A stretch of DNA of 8,408 bases, taken from the NCBI GenBank assembly GCA_027064785.1, contig JAMOPE010000349.1, positions 1-8,408 of the forward strand, written 5' to 3'. Positions 1-6,524 of the stretch are shown here, in pieces. The number at the start of each line of letters is the position of its first letter. Within the stretch, counting starts at the first letter, position 1. The position numbers and the translations under genes are program-made. The stretch comes from Geobacteraceae bacterium (GTDB lineage Bacteria > Desulfobacterota > Desulfuromonadia > Desulfuromonadales > Geopsychrobacteraceae). Below the pieces are notes generated by a model. The model saw nothing but the letters and a program-made list of their open reading frames with translations, was not told where the DNA came from and ran no database searches.

Positions 1-370
1 TCAACCCGGCAAAAACGTAGGGGACATCGAACCATTTGTACAAGGGGGTGACCAGTGCCAGCCGGTTTGACAGATGGCGGGCATTTTTGAGGAGCAATCC
101 CCGTTCGTGCAGACCGTCCTTGACGAGATTGTACTGGACTTTATCAAGCTTTTTGACCGCCATCTCAAGGTAGCGAACTCCACCGTGAACCAGCTTGGTG
201 CTGCGACTGCTGGTTCCTTCCGAGAAGTCATTTTTTTCGATCAGGGCAACCTTCAGCCCGCGGGTTGCAGCATCGACAGCAATGCCGCATCCTGTTGCGC
301 CGCCGCCAATAATAATCAGGTCAAAAGTGCTGCCATCCCGTAATTTTTCTAAATTTTTCTGTCTTCCCAT
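1..370 (-). CDS. glpD: Aerobic glycerol-3-phosphate dehydrogenase, N-terminal part (runs off left edge)
   Basis: Membrane-associated FAD enzyme that oxidises glycerol-3-phosphate to dihydroxyacetone phosphate and feeds electrons to quinone. 123 codons are visible of a family usually over 500 residues; the frame is open to position 2 with no stop, so the gene continues to the left. Visible features are the FAD-binding Rossmann glycines G22-x-G24-x-x-G27 after a short hydrophobic strand, the dinucleotide-binding acid at about E45, and the conserved stretch from G52 to E69 with the GTSSRSTKL and HGGVRYLE cores. The AVKKLD and LHER segments and the later PLYKW are, as I recall them, closer to the Bacillus/mitochondrial type than to E. 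coli GlpD. The start is set by a GGGGAGG Shine-Dalgarno sequence (382-376) 5 nt before ATG. It lies 111 bp downstream of glpV, behind an intrinsic terminator, so its expression depends on readthrough or on an unseen promoter. Confidence 0.95.
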   Translation of the reverse strand, partial: MGRQKNLEKLRDGSTFDLIIIGGGATGCGIAVDAATRGLKVALIEKNDFSEGTSSRSTKLVHGGVRYLEMAVKKLDKVQYNLVKDGLHERGLLLKNARHLSNRLALVTPLYKWFDVPYVFAGL

Positions 371-412
371 GTCCGCCTCCCCTGAGTCGGGGTTGAATAA
401 GATTATTGATTG

Positions 413-448
413 AAAAAATAGGGGCCAGAGCTGAATTCTCCGGCCCCT
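413..448 (-). terminator. Intrinsic terminator after glpV
   Basis: Reading the minus strand, a 7-bp GC-rich stem (AGGGGCC pairing with GGCCCCT, positions 448-442 and 426-420) can extend inward past one mismatch by about 3 bp, and is followed after two bases by a run of six U (418-413). This is a classic rho-independent terminator for the glpV transcript. It lies between the glpV stop and the glpD start, in the direction of both genes. On the plus strand the stem is not followed by a T-run, so it does not look bidirectional. Confidence 0.85.
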
Positions 449-481
449 GCAGGTGCTAAGAGTTACAAGTTGATTGAGAAA

Positions 482-2233
482 CTAGCGGGCGCGACCTTCA
501 CGCCATGCTTTAATCAGGTCGTCGTAGTTGACAGTTTCACCCTGTGGTTTCTCGTTTGCCAGTTTTGCTTTTGGTGAGCCCGGTTTGTTCAACCAGTAGG
601 ACTCATCGCGTTCTTTGTTCAGTTTCGGTCCTTTGTCTCCCTGAGACTTGCTGCGGGCGATCCGCATCATGACTTTATCCTGCTCACGAGCCAGGTTGTC
701 CATAGCTGTATCAACGGTGACTTCTCCGGCAACGGCTTCACCGATGTTTTGCCACCAGAGCTGGGCAAGTTTTGGATAGTCAGGAACGTTGGTTCCGGTT
801 GGAGTCCAGGCAACACGTGCCGGACTGCGATAGAATTCAACCAACCCACCCAATTCAGGAGCTCGTTTAGTGAAGGACTCGTCATTGATGTCGCTGTTAC
901 GGATTGGAGTCAGACCAACGTGAGCTTTTTTCAGAGAAACAGTTTTAGACACGGCAAACTGAGCAAACAGCCAGGCTGCTTTGCGGCGTTTGACCGGTGT
1001 GCTCTTGAACAGAGTCCATGAACCGCAGTCCTGGTAACCAAGCTTCATCCCTTCTTCCCAGTAGGGGCCGTGGGGAGATGGAGCCATCCGCCACTTTGGA
1101 GTTCCGTCAGCATTAACGACAGGAGTTCCTTTTTCTACCATCGAAGCGGTAAAAGCGGTGTACCAGAAAATCTGCTGAGCAACATTCCCTTTGGCAAGAC
1201 TTGGCAGGGACTGATAGAAATCCATTCCCAGTGCGCCTGGAGGAGCATATTTTCTCAGCCACTCCATGTACTTACGTAAGGAGTATTTTGCTGCAGGACC
1301 GTTGGTTGCCCCACCGCGACTAACACTTGCACCAACCGGACGGTTGTTTTCGTCAACCCGGATACCCCATTCATCAACCGGCTTACCATTGGGGATTCCT
1401 TTGTCACCGGCACCAGCCATGGACAGCCAGGCATCGGTGAAACGCCAGCCCAAATCGGGAGCTTTTTTACCGTAATCCATGTGACCATAAACGGCCTTGC
1501 CGTCAATCTCACGGACATGCTCGCTGAAGAATTCAGCAATGTCTTCGTAGGCAGACCAGTTAACCGGAACGCCCAATTCATAACCATAAATCTTTTTAAA
1601 TTCTTTTTTGAAATCTTCACGGTTGAACCAGTCGTAACGGAACCAGTAAAGGTTGGCGAATTGCTGGTCAGGAAGCTGATAAAGCTTGCCGTCAGGAGCT
1701 GTTGTAAACGATTTCCCCATGAAGTCATCGATGTCGAGAGTTGGTAAAGTGACATCTTTTCCTTCGCCGGCCATCCAGTCGGTCAGGTTGACAACATAGC
1801 CATAACGCCAGTGCGTTCCGATCAGGTCGGAGTCATTGATGTAGGCATCAAAGATATTTTCACCCGACTGCATCTGGGTTTGAAGTTTCTCGATGACATC
1901 ACCTTCCTGAATCAGATCATGGACGACCTTGATTCCGGTGATCTCTTCAAACGCCTTGGTGAGGACCTTTGACTCATATTCGTGGGTCGGGATTGTTTCG
2001 GAAACAACCTTAATGGTCATTCCTTTGAAAGGTTTTGCCGCATTGATGAACCACTCCATCTCTTTTAACTGTTCGGCTTTTGATAGAGTTGAAGGTTGGA
2101 ATTCACTGTCGATCCATTTTTTTGCTGCAGCCATATCTGCACTTGCAGAGGTTGCCAATAGCATCAGTGATGCTACCGTGAGCCCAATTAAAAGCCCCAC
2201 TCCCGATCTCTTTTTGCGAATCTTCTCAAACAT
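482..2233 (-). CDS. glpV: Periplasmic glycerol-binding protein of an ABC transporter
   Basis: Extracellular solute-binding protein, 583 residues, expected to capture glycerol (or a close relative) in the periplasm and deliver it to GlpP/GlpQ. Residues 1-32 form a Sec signal peptide: a basic start (K4, R6, K7, K8, R9), a hydrophobic core from about 12 to 28, and an ASA site at 30-32 before D33. No lipobox cysteine is present, so the mature protein should be soluble. The rest is one long hydrophilic protein with many aromatic residues and no further membrane segment, consistent with a family-1-type binding protein but about 150 residues longer than the typical 400-450; large size fits the GlpV group next to DUF2160 genes. 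The C-terminal 60 residues are rich in lysine and charge. The start has an AAGGAG site (2245-2240) 6 nt upstream. It is the last gene before the terminator and is separated from glpU by a structured 106-bp gap. The substrate is inferred from the glpK/glpD/glpR neighbours. Confidence 0.9.
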   Translation of the reverse strand: MFEKIRKKRSGVGLLIGLTVASLMLLATSASADMAAAKKWIDSEFQPSTLSKAEQLKEMEWFINAAKPFKGMTIKVVSETIPTHEYESKVLTKAFEEITGIKVVHDLIQEGDVIEKLQTQMQSGENIFDAYINDSDLIGTHWRYGYVVNLTDWMAGEGKDVTLPTLDIDDFMGKSFTTAPDGKLYQLPDQQFANLYWFRYDWFNREDFKKEFKKIYGYELGVPVNWSAYEDIAEFFSEHVREIDGKAVYGHMDYGKKAPDLGWRFTDAWLSMAGAGDKGIPNGKPVDEWGIRVDENNRPVGASVSRGGATNGPAAKYSLRKYMEWLRKYAPPGALGMDFYQSLPSLAKGNVAQQIFWYTAFTASMVEKGTPVVNADGTPKWRMAPSPHGPYWEEGMKLGYQDCGSWTLFKSTPVKRRKAAWLFAQFAVSKTVSLKKAHVGLTPIRNSDINDESFTKRAPELGGLVEFYRSPARVAWTPTGTNVPDYPKLAQLWWQNIGEAVAGEVTVDTAMDNLAREQDKVMMRIARSKSQGDKGPKLNKERDESYWLNKPGSPKAKLANEKPQGETVNYDDLIKAWREGRAR

Positions 2234-2268
2234 CTCTCTCTCCTTCCTCTGGACCCTTCACCATTGTC

Positions 2269-2284
2269 CCCGGTTTCCCGGTTT
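2269..2284. repeat. Tandem 8-bp repeat in the glpV leader
   Basis: Two perfect adjacent copies of CCCGGTTT (2269-2276 and 2277-2284) lie between the glpV ribosome-binding site and the stem-loop. Small size makes chance duplication likely; it may act only as a spacer. Confidence 0.6.
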
Positions 2285-2322
2285 TCATTGTCTGTGCGAA
2301 GGTCCTGAACACCGACAATGAA
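2284..2322 (-). other. Stem-loop in the glpU-glpV gap
   Basis: Perfect 9-bp inverted repeat TTCATTGTC (2284-2292) and GACAATGAA (2314-2322); after one mismatch three more pairs (2294-2296 with 2310-2312) can form, leaving a loop of about 13 nt. In the minus-strand mRNA it sits about 50 nt before the glpV start codon. It has no U-run after it (GAAAACCGGG follows), so it is not an intrinsic terminator. A stem here could block 3'-to-5' decay or mark a processing site, giving the binding protein more message than the membrane genes, as in other importer operons; that role is inferred. Confidence 0.65.
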
Positions 2323-2339
2323 GTCCTACACGAGCGACT

Positions 2340-2621
2340 TTATCCCCATCGCATCACAATAATCATCCAGATTACCGCAATGATGAAGGCAATCCAGAGA
2401 TTCAAAGTTGTTAAGCCGAGCCACGCCAGGTGGATATAGGCACTGCTGAGTAGACCGATAAACAATCGGTCACCTGGAGTTGTTGAAATCGGCAGAAACC
2501 CTTTGCGTTCAACGCAGGGGGCTTTTATTTGCCAGATTGTCATTGCGACCAGAATGCAGGCAATTGTGATGAAAAAGATGGCGGTTGGTTTTGTCCAGGC
2601 CATCCAACTCAAACTGCTCAT
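2340..2621 (-). CDS. glpU: Small integral membrane protein, DUF2160 family, transporter accessory
   Basis: A 93-residue membrane protein with three likely transmembrane segments at about 14-32, 53-70 and 74-90. The loop between the first two contains K33, P35, R39, K40 and a P49-G50-D51 turn; the first segment follows W6, W9, K11 and P12. Size, segment spacing and position between the second permease gene and the binding-protein gene match GlpU/DUF2160 of Rhizobium-type glycerol transporters. Its biochemical role is unknown; it may be an extra membrane subunit or assembly factor of the importer. The AGGAGG site (2632-2627) lies 5 nt before ATG and directly after the glpQ stop, with 12 bp between the genes, so translation is probably coupled. 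The family call rests on memory of size, topology and context, not on a profile search. Confidence 0.85.
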   Translation of the reverse strand: MSSLSWMAWTKPTAIFFITIACILVAMTIWQIKAPCVERKGFLPISTTPGDRLFIGLLSSAYIHLAWLGLTTLNLWIAFIIAVIWMIIVMRWG

Positions 2622-2633
2622 GTCAACCTCCTG

Positions 2634-3437
2634 CTAAACTCGACCGAGGGCAAAACCCTTGGCGAGGTGATTACGGACAAACCAGATGACCAATGCTCCG
2701 GGAACGATGGTCAGGACCCCGGCTGCGGCCAGAAGTCCCCAGTCAAGCCCTGATGCACTGACCGTTCGGGTCATGATTGCAGCAATCGGCTTGGCTGCGG
2801 TGGTCGTCAGGGTGCGGGCGAACAGTAGTTCGACCCACGAGAACATGAAGCAGAAAAATGCGGTGACCCCGATCCCGGTTCGAATCAGAGGCATAAAAAT
2901 TGTGAGGAAGAATTTCGGGAAACTGTAGCCGTCGATATAGGCCATCTCGTCAATTTCGCGGGGTATCCCTGACATGAACCCTTCAAGAATCCAGACTGCC
3001 AGAGGAACGTTAAATAGGCAGTGGGAGAGGGCGACAGCAAAGTAGGTGTCGATTAGCCCAAAAGTGGAATAGAGCTGAAAAAATGGTAACAGGAAAACCG
3101 CAGCCGGGGCCATCCGGTTAGTGAGAAGCCAGAAGAACAGATGCTTGTCGCCGAGAAATTTGTACCGTGAGAAAGCATAAGCCGCCGGAAGGGCTGTTAC
3201 CAGTGAAATAACGACGTTCATACTGACATAACTAAGGCTATTGATATAGCCGGAATACCACGATTTATCAGTAAAAATCTTGCCGTAATTTGCCAGTGTC
3301 GGTTCTTCGGGGTAGAAGGAGAAGACACTGAGGATGTCAGAATTTGTCCGCAGGGACATGTTGATCATCCAGTAGATGGGGAGCATCAGGAGAATAAAAT
3401 AGATGATCAGACCAATCGTTCTTTTTTGAATCTTCAT
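2634..3437 (-). CDS. glpQ: ABC glycerol transporter permease, MalG-type
   Basis: Inner-membrane permease of 267 residues, the second membrane subunit of the importer. It starts with a short basic cytoplasmic stretch (K2, K5, R6), then a first membrane helix at about 8-27. Further hydrophobic segments lie near 70-90, 101-121, 131-152, 187-207 and 235-255. The cytoplasmic EAA loop that docks on the ATPases is visible as E161-I-D-E-M-A-Y-I-D-G170, followed by F181-M-P183. Length and the short N-terminus are typical of MalG/UgpE-like proteins. Its ATG overlaps the glpP stop in an ATGA arrangement (3437-3434), a sign of coupled translation; a G-rich site lies about 8 nt upstream. Not to be confused with the glycerophosphodiester phosphodiesterase also called GlpQ. 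Substrate is inferred from the locus. Confidence 0.9.
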   Translation of the reverse strand: MKIQKRTIGLIIYFILLMLPIYWMINMSLRTNSDILSVFSFYPEEPTLANYGKIFTDKSWYSGYINSLSYVSMNVVISLVTALPAAYAFSRYKFLGDKHLFFWLLTNRMAPAAVFLLPFFQLYSTFGLIDTYFAVALSHCLFNVPLAVWILEGFMSGIPREIDEMAYIDGYSFPKFFLTIFMPLIRTGIGVTAFFCFMFSWVELLFARTLTTTAAKPIAAIMTRTVSASGLDWGLLAAAGVLTIVPGALVIWFVRNHLAKGFALGRV

Positions 3438-4306
3438 GATTTGTCCCCCGTGCCGACTTTAAGGAGTACCTGATAAAAGAGCCAGCAGAAGAGCATGACA
3501 ATAAGGAAATAAATAATTGAGAAAGCTGCAGCCGGTCCCAGATCAAATTGTCCGACCGCCAGCTTGACCAGATAGATCGAGAGGAAGGTTGTCGAGTTTC
3601 CCGGACCTCCACCTGTCAGGACAAACGGTTCCGCATAGATCAGGAAGCTGTCCATAAAACGCAATAGGATCGCAATCGTCAGAACTCCACGCATTTTTGG
3701 CAGTTGGATATAGCGGAAAATTGACCATGCTGAAGCTCCATCGATCCTGGCGGCTTGAAAGTAGGCTTCCGGGATCGCCTGAAGACCGGCATAGGCCATC
3801 AGTGCAACCAATGGAGTCCAGTGCCAGACTTCCATCATCATAACAGTGACCCATGCGTCAAGGGGAGCTGCTGTATGATCAAAGGGGATACCCATCCCAT
3901 TGATTGCTGCACCGAGCAGACCGATATCGGGCCGCATAAAGATAATCCAGATGGTCCCGATAACATTCCACGGAATCAACAAGGGGAGTGCCACTAGAAC
4001 CAAACTGAGAGACGCTCCCCAGCCTTTTTTGGGCATCGCCATGGCGATTAGAACTCCCAGCGGGATTTCGATGATGAGAACCATTGCCGAGAAGAAAAGT
4101 TGACGTTGCAGGGCATTGTGAAGGCGATGATCGGCAAGAACATCTTTGTACCACTCGATTCCAACAAAGACCCGGTTGTCGGGACCGAAAATATCCTGAA
4201 CGGAGTAGTTGACCACTGTCATCAACGGCAGGATTGCCGACACTGCAACAACAATAAAAACCGGGATGACTAGAAACCAGGCTTTGTTGTCTTCCCATTT
4301 ATTCAT
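3434..4306 (-). CDS. glpP: ABC glycerol transporter permease, MalF/UgpA-type
   Basis: Inner-membrane permease of 290 residues, the first membrane subunit. Hydrophobic segments lie at about 10-32, 70-91, 99-123, 152-173, 208-229 and 260-283, consistent with six helices. The EAA loop is well preserved: E180, A185-A186-R187-I188-D189-G190-A191, F197, I200 and L202-P203. The region around 231-240 is a glycine/serine/threonine-rich turn typical of this family. The start codon lies inside the last codons of glpT (8-bp overlap, 4306-4299), and the stop overlaps the glpQ start, so the whole transporter block looks translationally coupled. The upstream ribosome site is weak (a GGGGG run about 8 nt before ATG), in keeping with coupling. 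Unrelated to the Gram-positive antiterminator also called GlpP. Confidence 0.9.
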   Translation of the reverse strand: MNKWEDNKAWFLVIPVFIVVAVSAILPLMTVVNYSVQDIFGPDNRVFVGIEWYKDVLADHRLHNALQRQLFFSAMVLIIEIPLGVLIAMAMPKKGWGASLSLVLVALPLLIPWNVIGTIWIIFMRPDIGLLGAAINGMGIPFDHTAAPLDAWVTVMMMEVWHWTPLVALMAYAGLQAIPEAYFQAARIDGASAWSIFRYIQLPKMRGVLTIAILLRFMDSFLIYAEPFVLTGGGPGNSTTFLSIYLVKLAVGQFDLGPAAAFSIIYFLIVMLFCWLFYQVLLKVGTGDKS

Positions 4307-5396
4307 GTGCTGACCCCCGCTCTATCTCGATCAGTTTTCCATCATCGTAAAGCCTAATCCACTGTTGCGGAAAATTGAGAAAGCCGGTTTTCTCTGGAAC
4401 GTCTTGACCTTCCGGAACTTTTATTTTTAATAAATGCCCGGCAAACTCAGCAGTGACAATTGTGCAGTTTCCCATGTTTTCGGTACTTTTGATGGTGATT
4501 TCGTGACTATCCTGCTGAGTTTTTGTTTTTAAAATCAGAAACTCCGGCCTGATCCCTAATTCAAAAGTTCCTGAGAGATGTTTAGTGTGTTCTCCTAGGG
4601 GGATTTCTGTCTGACCAATGGTTGCAACCCCACCTACTATTTGGCAGGGGAGAAAATTCATCCCGGGGCTGCCAATGAAATGACCGACAAAGGTGTGTTG
4701 AGGATTTTCAAACAGATCCTGTGGTGATCCAATCTGGAGAATTCGCCCCTCGTTCATAACAACAACTTGGTCAGCAAAGGTGAGTGCTTCCAGTTGATCG
4801 TGGGTGACATAGATCATCGTCAGTTTAAAGCGGGCATGAATCTGCTTAAGTTTACGCCGCAGCATGACTTTGAGATGAGGATCGATGACGGTGAGAGGTT
4901 CATCGAACAGGATTGCCGCAACGTCGCTACGCACCAATCCTCGTCCTAGGGATATTTTCTGCTTTGCATCGGCACTTAAGTTGGCAGCCCGCTTGTTGAG
5001 AACATCATCCAGCTCCAGCATCTCTGCAACTTCGGTGACGCGTTCACGGATTTTCTTTTCAGGGTGCTTACGATTTCGCAGTGGAAAGGCCAGATTGTCG
5101 TAAACACTCATGGTGTCGTAGATAACAGGAAACTGGAAAACCTGAGCAATATTCCGTTCCTGAGGAAGTTGCTCGGTCACATTCTGACCATCAAATAGAA
5201 CCTGTCCCTCGGAGGGTTTGACCAGTCCGGAAATTATATTCAGCAGGGTGGTTTTCCCACATCCCGATGGCCCGAGCAGGGCGTAGGCGTGACTGTCTTC
5301 CCACGAAAGATCCATCTTGTGCAGAGCAAAATCTTCTTCCCTGGTTGGGTTGGGAAGGTAGGAGTGTGCCAGATTCTTGAGATCTATTTGAGCCAT
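4299..5396 (-). CDS. glpT: ABC transporter ATPase with degenerate signature motif
   Basis: Cytoplasmic ATPase subunit of 365 residues, paired with GlpS. In order: Walker A G42-P-S-G-C-G-K48-T-T, Q-loop Q88 in VFQFP, signature region at 140-144 reading LSADA instead of LSGGQ (followed by K145-Q-K), Walker B ILFD165 with catalytic E166, D-loop TVID172, and switch histidine H199 in VTHDQ. Residues beyond about 235 form a C-terminal OB-fold-like (TOBE) regulatory domain as in MalK/UgpC. All ATP-hydrolysing residues are intact here, but the signature that would act on the partner's nucleotide is altered; see the finding on asymmetric ATP sites. The gene lies 12 bp after glpS and overlaps glpP by 8 bp. 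Its ribosome site (AAAGGG, about 9 nt upstream) is weak. The symbol follows Rhizobium and is not the enterobacterial G3P antiporter. Confidence 0.92.
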   Translation of the reverse strand: MAQIDLKNLAHSYLPNPTREEDFALHKMDLSWEDSHAYALLGPSGCGKTTLLNIISGLVKPSEGQVLFDGQNVTEQLPQERNIAQVFQFPVIYDTMSVYDNLAFPLRNRKHPEKKIRERVTEVAEMLELDDVLNKRAANLSADAKQKISLGRGLVRSDVAAILFDEPLTVIDPHLKVMLRRKLKQIHARFKLTMIYVTHDQLEALTFADQVVVMNEGRILQIGSPQDLFENPQHTFVGHFIGSPGMNFLPCQIVGGVATIGQTEIPLGEHTKHLSGTFELGIRPEFLILKTKTQQDSHEITIKSTENMGNCTIVTAEFAGHLLKIKVPEGQDVPEKTGFLNFPQQWIRLYDDGKLIEIERGSAHE

Positions 5397-5408
5397 AGGT
5401 CCAACCCT

Positions 5409-6506
5409 TTAGTTGTGGTGTGATGAGAAAACGCTATCTGCTGCTGAGAGCAGCTCCCCTTCACGATTGAAGGCATAGAGTCTGGCTGGATCAATGAACA
5501 CCCGGATCGGTTCTCCCATCTGATATTTGAATATTCCGTCCTGCTGGACAATCCATGTTCTGTCGTCGTGGGTCACGTAGAGGAATGTTTCTGATCCACT
5601 GATTTCGACCAGATCGATTGTGGTTTGGAATTCGATGTCGGTGGTAGAATGTCGCTCCAGTTTCAGGTGGTTCGCCCGCATTCCAAACTGATAATCTCCA
5701 GAAGGCAGAGCCTTTAAGTGCCCTTGTCGTGGCAGTTGCGTATTGTTGTTGATGAACAAGGTTCCGGTCTCAATTTTACCATCAACAAAGTTCATTGCGG
5801 GATCACTGAACGCCTGAGCAATCCGGGTCGTTCTGGGGTGCTGATAAACGTCAATTGTGGCCCCGAACTGTTCCAGCTTTCCTTCGTACAGAACCGCAGT
5901 GTTCCCACCAAGGGTCAGAGCTTCCTGTGGTTCTGTTGTGGCATAGACAACGATCGATTTCCGCCGTTTGAAGATTTCCCGCATCTCGATGCGTAATTCT
6001 TCCCGCAATTTGTAATCGAGATTGACCAATGGTTCATCAAGCAAGAGGAGCTCAGCATCTTTGACCAATGCTCTGGCGATGGCTGTTCGTTGTTGCTGTC
6101 CCCCCGAAAGCTCAACGGGGAGGCGATCAAGCAGGTCTTCAATATGAAGCATCTCTGCAACTTCACGAACCCGGCGGTCAATTTCAGCGTCTGCAACTTT
6201 TGCCAGCCGTAGCGGCGATGCGATGTTTTTATAGACGGTCATTGAGGGGTAGTTGATGAATTGCTGATAGACCATGGCAACATCGCGTCTGCGTACGGAA
6301 ACCCCTGTCAGGTCTTTCCCGTCCATCAAAATACGACCGGTTGTCGGTCGATCCAGTCCTGCCATCAAGCGCATTAGGGTGGTTTTCCCGGCAAGGGTTC
6401 TCCCGAGGAGAATATTAAATGTTCCCGGTTCCAGTTCCAGAGAGATGTTATCGATGTGACACTCATTTTCGACACGCCTTGTAATATTCTCTAAAACCAT
6501 AGCCAT
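5409..6506 (-). CDS. glpS: ABC transporter ATPase lacking the switch histidine
   Basis: Cytoplasmic ATPase subunit of 365 residues, the partner of GlpT. In order: Walker A G35-R-T-L-A-G-K41-T-T (an unusual interior but matching GxxxxGKT), Q-loop Q81/Q82, a canonical signature L133-S-G-G-Q137 followed by QQR, Walker B LLLLD157 with E158, and D-loop VNLD164. At the H-loop the family VTHDQ is replaced by A189-T-T191-E-P, so the switch histidine is a threonine (codon 5936-5934). A C-terminal TOBE-like domain follows from about residue 230. The chosen ATG has AAGGA (6519-6515) 8 nt upstream; a second in-frame ATG at codon 3 is worse placed. It lies 18 bp after glpR and 12 bp before glpT. Same length as GlpT, suggesting an old duplication followed by specialisation. 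Confidence 0.92.
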   Translation of the reverse strand: MAMVLENITRRVENECHIDNISLELEPGTFNILLGRTLAGKTTLMRLMAGLDRPTTGRILMDGKDLTGVSVRRRDVAMVYQQFINYPSMTVYKNIASPLRLAKVADAEIDRRVREVAEMLHIEDLLDRLPVELSGGQQQRTAIARALVKDAELLLLDEPLVNLDYKLREELRIEMREIFKRRKSIVVYATTEPQEALTLGGNTAVLYEGKLEQFGATIDVYQHPRTTRIAQAFSDPAMNFVDGKIETGTLFINNNTQLPRQGHLKALPSGDYQFGMRANHLKLERHSTTDIEFQTTIDLVEISGSETFLYVTHDDRTWIVQQDGIFKYQMGEPIRVFIDPARLYAFNREGELLSAADSVFSSHHN

Positions 6507-6524
6507 GGGATATTTCCTTACCTG

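Noticed and set aside
1..231. Open frame of 76 codons on the minus strand at the left edge
   Set aside because: It is in a different frame from glpD, whose conserved FAD and HGGVRYLE motifs are uninterrupted through the same stretch.
371..420. A separate glpD promoter just after the terminator
   Set aside because: AT-rich stretches such as AATAATCTTAT could serve as a -10, but the matching -35 position falls in the terminator stem or U-run and I find no good hexamer.
1255..1755. Open frame of 166 codons on the minus strand inside glpV
   Set aside because: Out-of-frame shadow of a well-supported binding protein; composition is serine/threonine-rich and lacks domain motifs.
1929..2321. Open frame of 130 codons on the plus strand across the glpV start
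   Set aside because: Antisense to the signal peptide and N-terminus of glpV, with no ribosome site and no recognisable protein features.
2284..2322. Stem-loop before glpV as an intrinsic terminator
   Set aside because: No U-run follows the stem on the minus strand, and termination here would cut off the essential binding protein.
3879..4298. Open frame of 139 codons on the minus strand inside glpP
   Set aside because: Shifted frame of the permease gene; low-complexity Ser/Gly/Arg content typical of a shadow frame.
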